DNA from: a virus
Length of the DNA stretch: 43,776 nt
Reading direction: 5' to 3' (one strand)
IMG/VR virus record: IMGVR_UViG_3300029309_004266
Span: 1 to 43,776 of that record
Shown: piece by piece, positions 14,873-21,681 of the stretch
Numbering within the stretch: position 1 is the first letter of the stretch
Layout of the letters: the number at the start of each line of letters is the position of its first letter
Position numbers and translations under genes: made by a program
The notes under the pieces: model-generated
What the model saw: the letters and a program-made list of their open reading frames with translations, nothing else
Database searches by the model: none
What the model was told of the DNA's origin: nothing

Positions 14873-15213
14873 TACGCTGCCTCCTTTTTCAATATATCGT
14901 TTGGAGATACTTTGATTGCTGCCTCTAAAATATGATCGCAATATTGTTTGCATTCGATATTATCAAGTTCAGCAAGCCACTCATCATATGTAACAACCTC
15001 TGTAGGAAACTCTTTATAATCAATCGTATTGCTCATAGAAATGGCTGCCACAAATGCCCAAGCATCTGCAGGACTGTTTAAATCAGATACGATATAGTCA
15101 TCACCAAATTTAACTTTCCATTGGTGATTACCGTCGGCATATTTACCAGACTCGCAATGCGAACCGTAATTTTCTAGTACCTGTGTTTTAACAACATATT
15201 TTCTACTTAACAT
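14872..15213 (-). CDS. hypothetical protein, first gene of the antisense cassette
   Basis: 113 aa with a mixed alpha/beta appearance: KTQVLENYGSHCESGKYADG, WKVKFGDDYIVSDL, then VVTYDEWLAELDNIECKQY. The GDDYIV strand and Asn-Tyr-Gly start recur in small phage early proteins, but no function is known to me. It is expressed from promoter P3 with the shared GAGGTTC leader (complement of 15218-15224), antisense to the surrounding structural genes. Confidence 0.68.
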   Translation of the reverse strand: MLSRKYVVKTQVLENYGSHCESGKYADGNHQWKVKFGDDYIVSDLNSPADAWAFVAAISMSNTIDYKEFPTEVVTYDEWLAELDNIECKQYCDHILEAAIKVSPNDILKKEAA

Positions 15214-15240
15214 TTTAGAACCTCTCTTTTTGATAAGTCT

Positions 15241-15269
15241 AAACTATCAAATCCCAATATATTTGTCAA
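15241..15269 (-). promoter_or_regulatory. early promoter P3
   Basis: On the minus strand: TTGACA (complement of 15264-15269), 17 nt, TAGTTT (complement of 15241-15246), extended -10 TGA, and TTTGTAAATATTGTA directly upstream as in P2. It drives the antisense cassette at 15213-14392. Confidence 0.8.
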
Positions 15270-15341
15270 TACAATATTTACAAAAAAGTGTATTAGACGA
15301 TAAAAAAATACTATGTTATAAGGTGCTATGGGTTTTCTTGA

Positions 15342-16136
15342 ATGAAAAAAATGATTTTACAACGAAAAGTATCTGTTGGTGCAAATAAATATTCTGCACG
15401 CAAAGAAATTACTGAACAGTTAAGAATACGTCAGTCTTTTGAAAGAAAATTAAACTTATTATTAATTAAAACATTTTCCGAAATCGGTAAACTTGCTCAG
15501 CAAGAATATATTAATCGTCAACAAATAACCCTTACAAATGCATCTATATCAGAAAAAATAAATAATATTTTAGAACCGCATTATCGTGCAGTTATTGATG
15601 AGTTCGGCTTAAGAATGACACGATATAGAAAACAAGAAAGTCAATTTGAAATTATCATTAGAGAATACTACAATGTTTTTGGTGCATTGGCGGTTACAAA
15701 TATTTCTAATACTACGAGAAATAAACTGGTGGCTGTTGTACTTGCAGCAGAAACAGAGGGTCTTGGCGTTGCCGCAGTTGCAGATCAAATATTCGAAAGC
15801 ATGAGACCTGCATTTACAAGAAATAGATCAGCGGTAATTGCAAGAACAGAAACCCATAACGCTGCTAGTTTTGCAAATCACGAAATAGCAAAATCTATGA
15901 ATTTACCTAATTTACAGAAACAATGGGTAGCTGTTTCAGATGATAGAACAAGAAGTAACCATGCAATTATGAATGGAACAAGAATTCCGATGGATGAAGA
16001 TTTTGATGTCCCAAGTACATTCGGAACAAGGCAGATGAGTCGCCCAAGTGACCCACGAGGTGGTGCCGAAAACGTAATTAATTGTAGATGTGTTTTAATG
16101 TATGTAACACCAGAAGATGATGTTGTTGATGAGTAA
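15342..16136 (+). CDS. Mu gpF-like head morphogenesis protein
   Basis: 264 aa. The C-terminal half is the MuF domain: SAVIARTETHNAASFANHE, WVAVSDDRTRSNHAIMNG, and the closing NVINCRCVLMYV with the Cys-x-Cys pair. The N-terminal half is helical. MuF proteins are minor head proteins next to the portal and are thought to help assembly or travel inside the capsid. It resumes the late operon after the antisense cassette that separates it from the portal gene. The ribosome site is weak. Confidence 0.9.
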   Translation: MKKMILQRKVSVGANKYSARKEITEQLRIRQSFERKLNLLLIKTFSEIGKLAQQEYINRQQITLTNASISEKINNILEPHYRAVIDEFGLRMTRYRKQESQFEIIIREYYNVFGALAVTNISNTTRNKLVAVVLAAETEGLGVAAVADQIFESMRPAFTRNRSAVIARTETHNAASFANHEIAKSMNLPNLQKQWVAVSDDRTRSNHAIMNGTRIPMDEDFDVPSTFGTRQMSRPSDPRGGAENVINCRCVLMYVTPEDDVVDE

Positions 16137-16137
16137 C

Positions 16138-16169
16138 TTGCGCGAAATAACTAAATGATGTAGATTACC
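16138..16169 (+). promoter_or_regulatory. possible late promoter before the protease gene
   Basis: TTGCGC (16138-16143), 17 nt, TAGATT (16161-16166). The 12-mer AAATGATGTAGA (16153-16164) recurs at 28986-28997 ahead of the fibre genes. This is weak evidence: such a short match is expected by chance in a genome of this size, and only the intergenic position of both copies makes it notable. Confidence 0.25.
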
Positions 16170-16187
16170 CTTAATTATGGAGTATAT

Positions 16188-17039
16188 ATGCCATTACCAA
16201 AACCATATGGAAGCGAAACTCAAGGTGAGTTTATGAGTCGCTGCACTAGCGATGATAAGGTTCGCGCAGAATTTCCAGACAATGACCAGAGGGTTGCGGT
16301 CTGTCTTAGCCAAGCAAAAAAGGGTGAGAAAATGAGTGATGATCTGATAGATGAAGCACAAGAGACAGACGAAAATAAATATGAAGATGGAGAGCTGGAC
16401 GTAAAGTTTGAAATCAAGACCGAAGAAATCGGAGAAGAAAAAGGATTATTTTCTGGTTATGGGTCAATTTTCAATAACAGAGATTTAGGCAATGATGTTG
16501 TTCTTGCAGGTGCATTTGCTCAGTCAATAGGTCGTAAAGGTGCAAAAGCTGTAAAGTTACTTTATCAGCACAAACAAGATGAGCCAATTGGTGTATTTGA
16601 TGAAATTATTGAAGATGCAAAGGGTTTAAAAGTCAAAGGCCGTTTGGCGATGGGAACCCAAAGGGGAAAAGAAGTTTACGAACTCATGAAAATGGGTGCG
16701 ATTGATGGATTATCTATCGGCTACAGAGTTGATGATAAAGGTTACGAATATGACAAGCGACGAAGGCGAAGAATGCTCAAGTCGGTTGATTTAATGGAGA
16801 TTTCTGCCGTTACTTTTCCAATGAACCCGCGCGCACGGATTCAAGCTGTAAAGGGGGCAGAACGCACAGTAAGGGACTGGGAACAATTTCTTCGGGATGA
16901 AGGAAGCCTTTCTCGTACTGAGGCAAAGGCGGCTGCAAGCGCAGTGACCAAGGCACTTGAACAGCGGGATGCTGTTAAAGAAGAACAGCCTGAAGTTCTT
17001 GAAGCAATGTTACGCTTCACAAACATCCTTAAATCTTAA
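16188..17039 (+). CDS. HK97-family prohead maturation protease
   Basis: 283 aa. The first 45 residues are a separate small domain (GEFMSRCTSDDKVRAEFPD, QRVAVCLSQ) often fused to phage head proteases. The protease follows: GLFSGYGSIFNNRDLGNDVV, catalytic His in LLYQHKQDEPIG, Ser in AIDGLSIGYRV, Glu in LMEISAVTFPMNP. It processes the scaffold-like N-terminus of the capsid protein. The C-terminal helix (RDWEQFLRDEGSLSRTEAKA) may serve as scaffold. The ribosome site GGAG stands six nt before the ATG. Confidence 0.93.
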   Translation: MPLPKPYGSETQGEFMSRCTSDDKVRAEFPDNDQRVAVCLSQAKKGEKMSDDLIDEAQETDENKYEDGELDVKFEIKTEEIGEEKGLFSGYGSIFNNRDLGNDVVLAGAFAQSIGRKGAKAVKLLYQHKQDEPIGVFDEIIEDAKGLKVKGRLAMGTQRGKEVYELMKMGAIDGLSIGYRVDDKGYEYDKRRRRRMLKSVDLMEISAVTFPMNPRARIQAVKGAERTVRDWEQFLRDEGSLSRTEAKAAASAVTKALEQRDAVKEEQPEVLEAMLRFTNILKS

Positions 17040-17058
17040 TTCTACGGAAGGAAAAAAA

Positions 17059-18273
17059 ATGACAGAAGAAGTCAAAAATGCCGTAGACGCAATGTCGAGT
17101 GCCTTTGAAGAATTTAAAAAGGTAAATGACGAGCGTTTAGCGGAAATCGAAGCAAAAGGGGAAGCAGACCCGATTGTGGAAGAAAAGCTAGCAAAGCTTG
17201 AAGGTGAAATGGATAAATTTGAAACAATTAATCAGTCTATCACCCAACAGCAAAAAAATGCAGAAGGCATGGAAGAAAAACTTGCTGAGATTGAAACAAT
17301 GCTTAAGCGACCTGCAAATGGCATGGACGTAAAAGAAGTTGATACAAATCTCAAGGCTTGGGATACCTTCATGCGAAAAGGTGAAGATGGGCTAGATGAA
17401 ATTGAAAAGAAAGCTTTGACAGTTGGTACGGCTGCTACCGCAGGTAATTTAGCACCTGCAGAATATGTGGAAGAACTTATCAAAGTTATTACGGAAATTT
17501 CACCAGTTCGTTCTGTTGCTCGTATTCGTCAAACTTCAAATAAAGAAATTGAAGTACCTAGCAAAACCGCAACATTTGCGGCGGCTTGGACAGCGGAAAC
17601 TGGCTCACGTTCAGAAACAACAGGCTATACAACTTCATTGAACACAATTCCAACACATGAGCATTATGCTCTTGTTGATATTAGTTCACAGTTGCTTGAA
17701 GATAGTGTGTTTGATTTAGAAGCAGAAATGAATACTGAATTTGCAGAGCAATTTGCAAAAGCAGAAGGTGCAGCTTTTATTTCTGGTGATGGTTCAAATA
17801 AACCAACAGGAATCGTAAACGGTTCAACAGTTTCATCTACAACTGCGGCTAATGCTGCATCAATTGTTGCAGATGATCTTTTCGACCTAGTTCACGGTTT
17901 AAAATCTGAGTATGCACGTTCAGCTACATTTATGATGAACCGCGCAACACTTGGAGCAATCAGGAAACTGAAAGATACTGCAGGTCAATATCTTTTCCAA
18001 ACTGGTTTCTCTGGGCAATCAGGTATGCCAAATACAATTCTTGGACACCCATATGTTGAGGCACCAGATGTTGCTGACATTGCTACAACCGCAAAATCAG
18101 TCATCTTTGGTGATTATCGTAGAGGGTACATGATTGTAGACCGTGTAGCTCTTGCAGTTCTACGCGACCCATTCAGTCAAGCTTCATCAGGTAATGTTCG
18201 TTATATTGCCAGAAGGAGAGTTGGTGGAGAGGTAGTTCTTGCAGAAGCAATGAGAGTGCTTGAGCATCCATAA
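17059..18273 (+). CDS. HK97-fold major capsid protein
   Basis: 404 aa from the ATG at 17059, chosen for its ACGGAAGG ribosome site. A longer reading would overlap the protease gene by 83 nt. Residues 1 to about 100 are a charged coiled-coil delta/scaffold domain (DERLAEIEAKGEADPIVEEK). The mature capsid fold follows from about residue 115: GNLAPAEYVEELIKVI, RSVARIRQTSNKEIEVP, FISGDGSNKPTGIV, and GHPYVEAPDVADI near the end. The protease next door probably removes the coiled-coil part. Confidence 0.94.
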   Translation: MTEEVKNAVDAMSSAFEEFKKVNDERLAEIEAKGEADPIVEEKLAKLEGEMDKFETINQSITQQQKNAEGMEEKLAEIETMLKRPANGMDVKEVDTNLKAWDTFMRKGEDGLDEIEKKALTVGTAATAGNLAPAEYVEELIKVITEISPVRSVARIRQTSNKEIEVPSKTATFAAAWTAETGSRSETTGYTTSLNTIPTHEHYALVDISSQLLEDSVFDLEAEMNTEFAEQFAKAEGAAFISGDGSNKPTGIVNGSTVSSTTAANAASIVADDLFDLVHGLKSEYARSATFMMNRATLGAIRKLKDTAGQYLFQTGFSGQSGMPNTILGHPYVEAPDVADIATTAKSVIFGDYRRGYMIVDRVALAVLRDPFSQASSGNVRYIARRRVGGEVVLAEAMRVLEHP

Positions 18274-18322
18274 GTTTATGGTTTGGGGGGCGTAATGCTC
18301 CCCTTCCTACTAGGAGGTAGGT

Positions 18323-18613
18323 ATGAAAATAATGATGATAAAAAATTCAGTAGGTGTTTCACGCTCAGATGGAGCTGCAACAATGACCTATGAAGCAAAC
18401 AAAGAATATAATTCTTCCGAAGCATGGCAAGAAAAAGTCTTTAAGTATTTTGTTAAAAATGGTTTAGCAAATGAAATTGGTGGCAATGCACCAGTTCCAG
18501 AAACTAAAGCACCAAAACGCGCAAGAAACGAAAAAGGTCAATTAAAAGGTGATGATCCAACAACACCTAATGTCAATGAAGCTTGGGAAGGTGGTAAAGC
18601 TCCTCAAAAATAA
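18323..18613 (+). CDS. small head-region protein
   Basis: 96 aa with a strong ribosome site (AGGAGG) before ATG 18323. The N-terminus has the short beta pattern YEANKEYNSSEAWQEK seen in proteins that follow capsid genes. The C-terminal half is disordered, ending RNEKGQLKGDDPTTPNVNEA, a motif common at this place in marine and rhizobial phages. Likely a minor head or head-completion factor. Function not established. Confidence 0.6.
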   Translation: MKIMMIKNSVGVSRSDGAATMTYEANKEYNSSEAWQEKVFKYFVKNGLANEIGGNAPVPETKAPKRARNEKGQLKGDDPTTPNVNEAWEGGKAPQK

Positions 18614-18630
18614 ACAGGGAATGGTAGGCT

Positions 18631-19305
18631 ATGGCTGGATTAAAAGTAACAACGGAACCAACAATTGAGCCTATCAGTATACAAGAGGCAAAAGAGCATC
18701 TTAGACTTGACGATGATGTTGACGATATACCTGTTCTTACTTTTATAAAAGCGGCTAGACTTTACGTTGAAAAATTTACTGGACGTTCATTAATTACCAG
18801 AAGTGTTCAACAGTTTTTAGATACTTCTGCGGCAACCCTTGATCCATTATATGAAGGCGTGAGAACAGGTGTGCTTGCTAGACCCTATGCTAATTATATA
18901 GAATTGGCAGCTTCACCAGTAATTTCAGTAACAAGTGTTAATTATTATAATGACTCAGATACACAATCTACTTGGGCTACATCAAATTATTATGTTGATA
19001 ATGTCAGTGATCTTGGACGTATTTATCTTAGGGATGGAGGAACATTTCCGACTGATCTTAGGGCTGCAAACGGTTTAGAAATAAATTATACAGCAGGTTT
19101 TGGCACAGCAAGAAGTGATGTCCCATCTGATTTGAAATTAGCAATGTTGCAATATATGACATTTGCGTATGAACATAGGGGTGAACAAGAGGGCAATGCT
19201 CCTCCCATGTTGCCCAAAATACTAAACACGTTATTGTCTCCATATAAGATTATGCGTTTAGGAGTTCATCCCTATGCCAATATTTTGAGAACAGGGATTA
19301 GCTGA
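18631..19305 (+). CDS. head-tail connector protein (gp6-like)
   Basis: 224 aa. The N-terminus PISIQEAKEHLRLDDDVDD and FIKAARLYVEKFTGRSL are typical of the gp6/phiE125 gp8 connector family, followed by a beta insertion (SPVISVTSVNYYNDSD) and the closing helical part SDLKLAMLQYMTFAYEHR. It forms a ring under the portal that joins head to tail. It overlaps the next start in TGATG. Confidence 0.88.
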   Translation: MAGLKVTTEPTIEPISIQEAKEHLRLDDDVDDIPVLTFIKAARLYVEKFTGRSLITRSVQQFLDTSAATLDPLYEGVRTGVLARPYANYIELAASPVISVTSVNYYNDSDTQSTWATSNYYVDNVSDLGRIYLRDGGTFPTDLRAANGLEINYTAGFGTARSDVPSDLKLAMLQYMTFAYEHRGEQEGNAPPMLPKILNTLLSPYKIMRLGVHPYANILRTGIS

Positions 19306-19658
19306 TGTCGATTGGTAAGATGCGTTCTAAGCTTACAATACAAAGATTTACAAAAACTCCTGATGGTGGTGGTGGTTCAACAGTTGTATTTAGTAAGGTA
19401 GCAGACATTTTTGCACAGATTATGCCTAAAGATGCAAAAGAAAATCTGTTCGGTGATCAAATGCGAGAAGTCACAAGTCATGTTATAATGATAAGGTATC
19501 GCAGAGATTTATCCCATGCAGATAGAATTGTTCAAGAGCATTTTAGGGATGGTATTAAACACACTCGCGTTTTTGCTATTAAGGGAATAAAAAATATAAA
19601 CAATCAATTTCGATATATGCAGATTGCGGCACAAGAAGGAGCAGGTGTGCCAACATGA
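19305..19658 (+). CDS. head closure/head-tail adaptor (SPP1 gp16-like)
   Basis: 117 aa. A small beta-barrel protein with the family N-terminus IGKMRSKLTIQRFTKTPDGG and body VADIFAQIMPKDAKEN, followed by HVIMIRYRRDL. This family plugs the connector after packaging and receives the tail. It is coupled on both sides (TGATG and ATGA). Confidence 0.88.
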   Translation: MSIGKMRSKLTIQRFTKTPDGGGGSTVVFSKVADIFAQIMPKDAKENLFGDQMREVTSHVIMIRYRRDLSHADRIVQEHFRDGIKHTRVFAIKGIKNINNQFRYMQIAAQEGAGVPT

Positions 19659-20083
19659 CAAAAATTAGTGCAAAGGTTATTAGAAAACAAAAAAACCAAC
19701 AAGTTTTTCCAGATTATCTTAAACAGATGAAAGAAATCATTGCAAGAAGTAGTAATTTGGTTCGTAATACCGCAGTGCAATCTATACAAAGCCATCAAAG
19801 TTCTGGAAGGGTATACGAGAAATATAACCCAAGACGTACTCATACTGCGTCTAAAGAAGGCAATCCACCAAATACTGATACAGGGTTTTTAGTAAATAAT
19901 ATAAATATTGTAATTGATGCAGATTCATTAGGTGCATCTGTTGAAAGTAGGGCTGCTTATTCAGAGGCATTAGAATTTGGCACAAGTCAAATGGGTGCAA
20001 GACCTTTTCTACAACCTGCATTAGAAGAAAATAGGGGCAAAATTAGACAAATGTATAAAACAGTTAGAGCTAAGAAAAGATAA
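19655..20083 (+). CDS. HK97 gp10-like neck/tail completion protein
   Basis: 142 aa. Typical elements are the N-terminal helix RNTAVQSIQSHQSSG, then ASKEGNPPNTDTGFLVNNI and AYSEALEFGTSQMGARPFL, which are diagnostic of the HK97 gp10 family. It acts at the neck where tail and head meet. The gene sits in the conserved order connector, closure, gp10, tail terminator. Confidence 0.9.
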   Translation: MTKISAKVIRKQKNQQVFPDYLKQMKEIIARSSNLVRNTAVQSIQSHQSSGRVYEKYNPRRTHTASKEGNPPNTDTGFLVNNINIVIDADSLGASVESRAAYSEALEFGTSQMGARPFLQPALEENRGKIRQMYKTVRAKKR

Positions 20084-20487
20084 TGTCTCTGCATTCATTT
20101 CCATTGCAACAAGCCATATTTAGTAAATTAGATGGTAATACCACTGGATTATCAGGTGCATCGGTTTCTATTTTTGATAATGCAGATGAAAGCACAGCCT
20201 ATCCATATGTATTAATTGGCGAAGAAACTACAGCCAATAATGGTACTAAAAGTTTAGACGGAATAGAACATACTCAAACAATTCATGTATGGTCACAATA
20301 TCGTGGATTGCGTGAGATAAAAGAGATTATGCAATCGGTCTATGAAAACCTGCATAATGCTGATATAACTGTATCAGGTGCTTCACTGGTGAATATTCGA
20401 CAAGAGTTTTCGACAACACTAGTGGAAAATGATAATTTAACACGGCATGGGGTTATGAGATTTCGTGTCGTTGTGTTTGACAGCTAA
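20083..20487 (+). CDS. tail terminator (DUF3168-like)
   Basis: 134 aa. Recognisable parts are PLQQAIFSKLDGN, YPYVLIGEETTANNGTKS and IEHTQTIHVWSQYRGLREIK, matching the DUF3168 tail-terminator family that caps the growing tail tube and binds the neck. Position between the gp10-like gene and the tail tube gene agrees. Confidence 0.87.
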   Translation: MSLHSFPLQQAIFSKLDGNTTGLSGASVSIFDNADESTAYPYVLIGEETTANNGTKSLDGIEHTQTIHVWSQYRGLREIKEIMQSVYENLHNADITVSGASLVNIRQEFSTTLVENDNLTRHGVMRFRVVVFDS

Positions 20488-20499
20488 AGGAGTAAAGAC

Positions 20500-20925
20500 A
20501 TGGCGGCACAAAAAGGTTCAGCCCTACTATTAAAAATTGGTGCAGATAATACGGCTGCGGCAGCAGGTGATACGTACACCACAATAGGTGGTTTAAGATC
20601 AACTTCATTAACATTGAATGATGAAGCGGTAGATGTAACAACAAAAGACAGTTCTGGTGTAAGAGCATTATTGGCAAACGGTGGAGTGCAATCAATGACA
20701 ATAAGTGGCTCTGGTGTGTTCACAGATGCAGCATCAGAGGCAACATTGCGAAGTGCCTTTGGTGCAAGTGATTTTCATAATTTTCAAATAATTGTACCAG
20801 ATTTTGGAACATACACAGGTGAGTTTATGGTCGCATCATTAGAATATGGTGGAGAACATAACGGTGAAGTGACATATTCGGTAACACTTGAAAATTCTGG
20901 CGCATTTACATTCGCAACAGTTTAA
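20500..20925 (+). CDS. major tail tube protein (TP901-1/GTA type)
   Basis: 141 aa. Sequence elements LLLKIGADNTAAAAGDTYTT, RSTSLTLNDEAVDVTTKDS and RALLANGGVQSMTISGSGVF are those of the TP901-1 major tail family. It polymerises into the tail tube around the tape measure. A good AAAGGAG ribosome site stands 10 nt before the ATG, as expected for a high-copy structural protein. Confidence 0.92.
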   Translation: MAAQKGSALLLKIGADNTAAAAGDTYTTIGGLRSTSLTLNDEAVDVTTKDSSGVRALLANGGVQSMTISGSGVFTDAASEATLRSAFGASDFHNFQIIVPDFGTYTGEFMVASLEYGGEHNGEVTYSVTLENSGAFTFATV

Positions 20926-20937
20926 GGAGCTTAGAGA

Positions 20938-21228
20938 ATGGCTTGGGAAAAGGTTACAATACATTTTAATGAGACCATGCTTGCAGGTCATTCTCGTGGC
21001 ACAATGTTCACCATTCCTTGTGCAGCAAAATTCCAAGAAGGTGATGTTATTACATCAAATGGAAAAGAATTTAAGGTAACATCTGTTACAGATGTAGCAG
21101 GTCGTGGCGAAGTTTTTGAAATTGAAACAGAGGAGGTCAAGAGTGACAAACCCAAAGCGCGGAGAAATGCAGTTGAGTCTGGGGGATCAGACGTGGACAG
21201 CAAGAGTGACCATGGACGGGATAGCTAG
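20938..21228 (+). CDS. small protein between tail tube and tail chaperone
   Basis: 96 aa, with AAGGAG upstream of the ATG. Residues 1-65 look like a small beta-barrel (VTIHFNETMLAGHSRGT, DVITSNGKEFKVTSVTDV), and the last 30 residues are acidic and disordered. The last 86 nt overlap the start of the tail chaperone gene in another frame, an unusually long overlap. Possibly a minor tail protein. Not recognised. Confidence 0.6.
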   Translation: MAWEKVTIHFNETMLAGHSRGTMFTIPCAAKFQEGDVITSNGKEFKVTSVTDVAGRGEVFEIETEEVKSDKPKARRNAVESGGSDVDSKSDHGRDS

Positions 21229-21487
21229 AATTGAGGCAGCTTGTAACACAGGCATCGTCAAGATTTTAGGCCGTTTAACGGACGGTGATTTAACCACAAC
21301 TGAAATGGTGAATATTCTACATCCAATTATCAAGGGTGGTGGAAATGATGTTTCTACAAAAGATATTCAAAATGCGGTCTGGGATGCAGGATTAGCAGAG
21401 GCAATGAAAGCTGTAGGAGAAATTATAGGGACAGCTTTAAGTGGAGGAAATGACGAGGGAAAGGTAAAAAAGGCGGCAAAGGGATAG
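21143..21487 (+). CDS. tail assembly chaperone, upstream frame (GTA gp11-like)
   Basis: About 114 aa from GTG at 21143, which has AGGAGG six nt ahead and starts exactly where family similarity begins (TNPKRGEMQLSLGDQTW). The rest (MDGIARIEAACNTGIVKIL, IQNAVWDAGLAEAMKAVGE) matches the gene-transfer-agent/HK97-type tail tube chaperone family. It ends with a Lys-rich segment encoded over A AAA AAG at 21466-21472. A fraction of ribosomes probably shifts -1 there to make the longer form ending at 21681. Confidence 0.88.
   Translation: MTNPKRGEMQLSLGDQTWTARVTMDGIARIEAACNTGIVKILGRLTDGDLTTTEMVNILHPIIKGGGNDVSTKDIQNAVWDAGLAEAMKAVGEIIGTALSGGNDEGKVKKAAKG
21466..21472 (+). promoter_or_regulatory. programmed -1 ribosomal frameshift site (A AAA AAG)
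   Basis: In the frame of the chaperone gene the codons read GTA AAA AAG, giving the classical heptamer A AAA AAG. A Shine-Dalgarno-like AGGGA (21456-21460) lies six nt before it, resembling the stimulator of the dnaX site. A -1 shift leads straight into the open frame ending at 21679-21681, which has no ATG, GTG or TTG start of its own before the conserved region. Confidence 0.85.
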
Positions 21488-21681
21488 ATGAATTTCCGTG
21501 GAATGATTATATTGAAATAGGTCTTGGTAAAATGCAAATGAGACCAGATGATTTTTGGAATATGTCAATGTTTGAATTTCATTTAGCCCTTAATGGATTT
21601 GCTGATTTTCATTCGGGAGGTAAGCCGCCACCTCTTAATAAAGATGAACTACAAGACTTGATGGAAAGGTATCCTGATTAA
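21466..21681 (+). CDS. tail assembly chaperone, frameshifted C-terminal part
   Basis: About 71 codons in the -1 frame after the slippery site. The product is a linker (KKGGKGIDE), then FPWNDYIEIGLGKMQMRPDD, FWNMSMFEFHLALNGF and DELQDLMERYPD, which match the second tail chaperone family of gene transfer agents (TAC_6 type). In frame upstream there is a TGA at 21451 and no standard start codon until ATG 21529-21531, inside the conserved domain. It is therefore made only as a fusion with the gene at 21143. The stop overlaps the tape measure start (TAATG). Confidence 0.85.
   Translation, partial: KKGGKGIDEFPWNDYIEIGLGKMQMRPDDFWNMSMFEFHLALNGFADFHSGGKPPPLNKDELQDLMERYPD

Noticed and set aside
18285-18306. 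GGGG...CCCC hairpin after the capsid gene
   Set aside because: The stem has a bulge and no T-tract follows, so I do not call it a terminator. At most it is a weak mRNA structure ahead of the next ribosome site.
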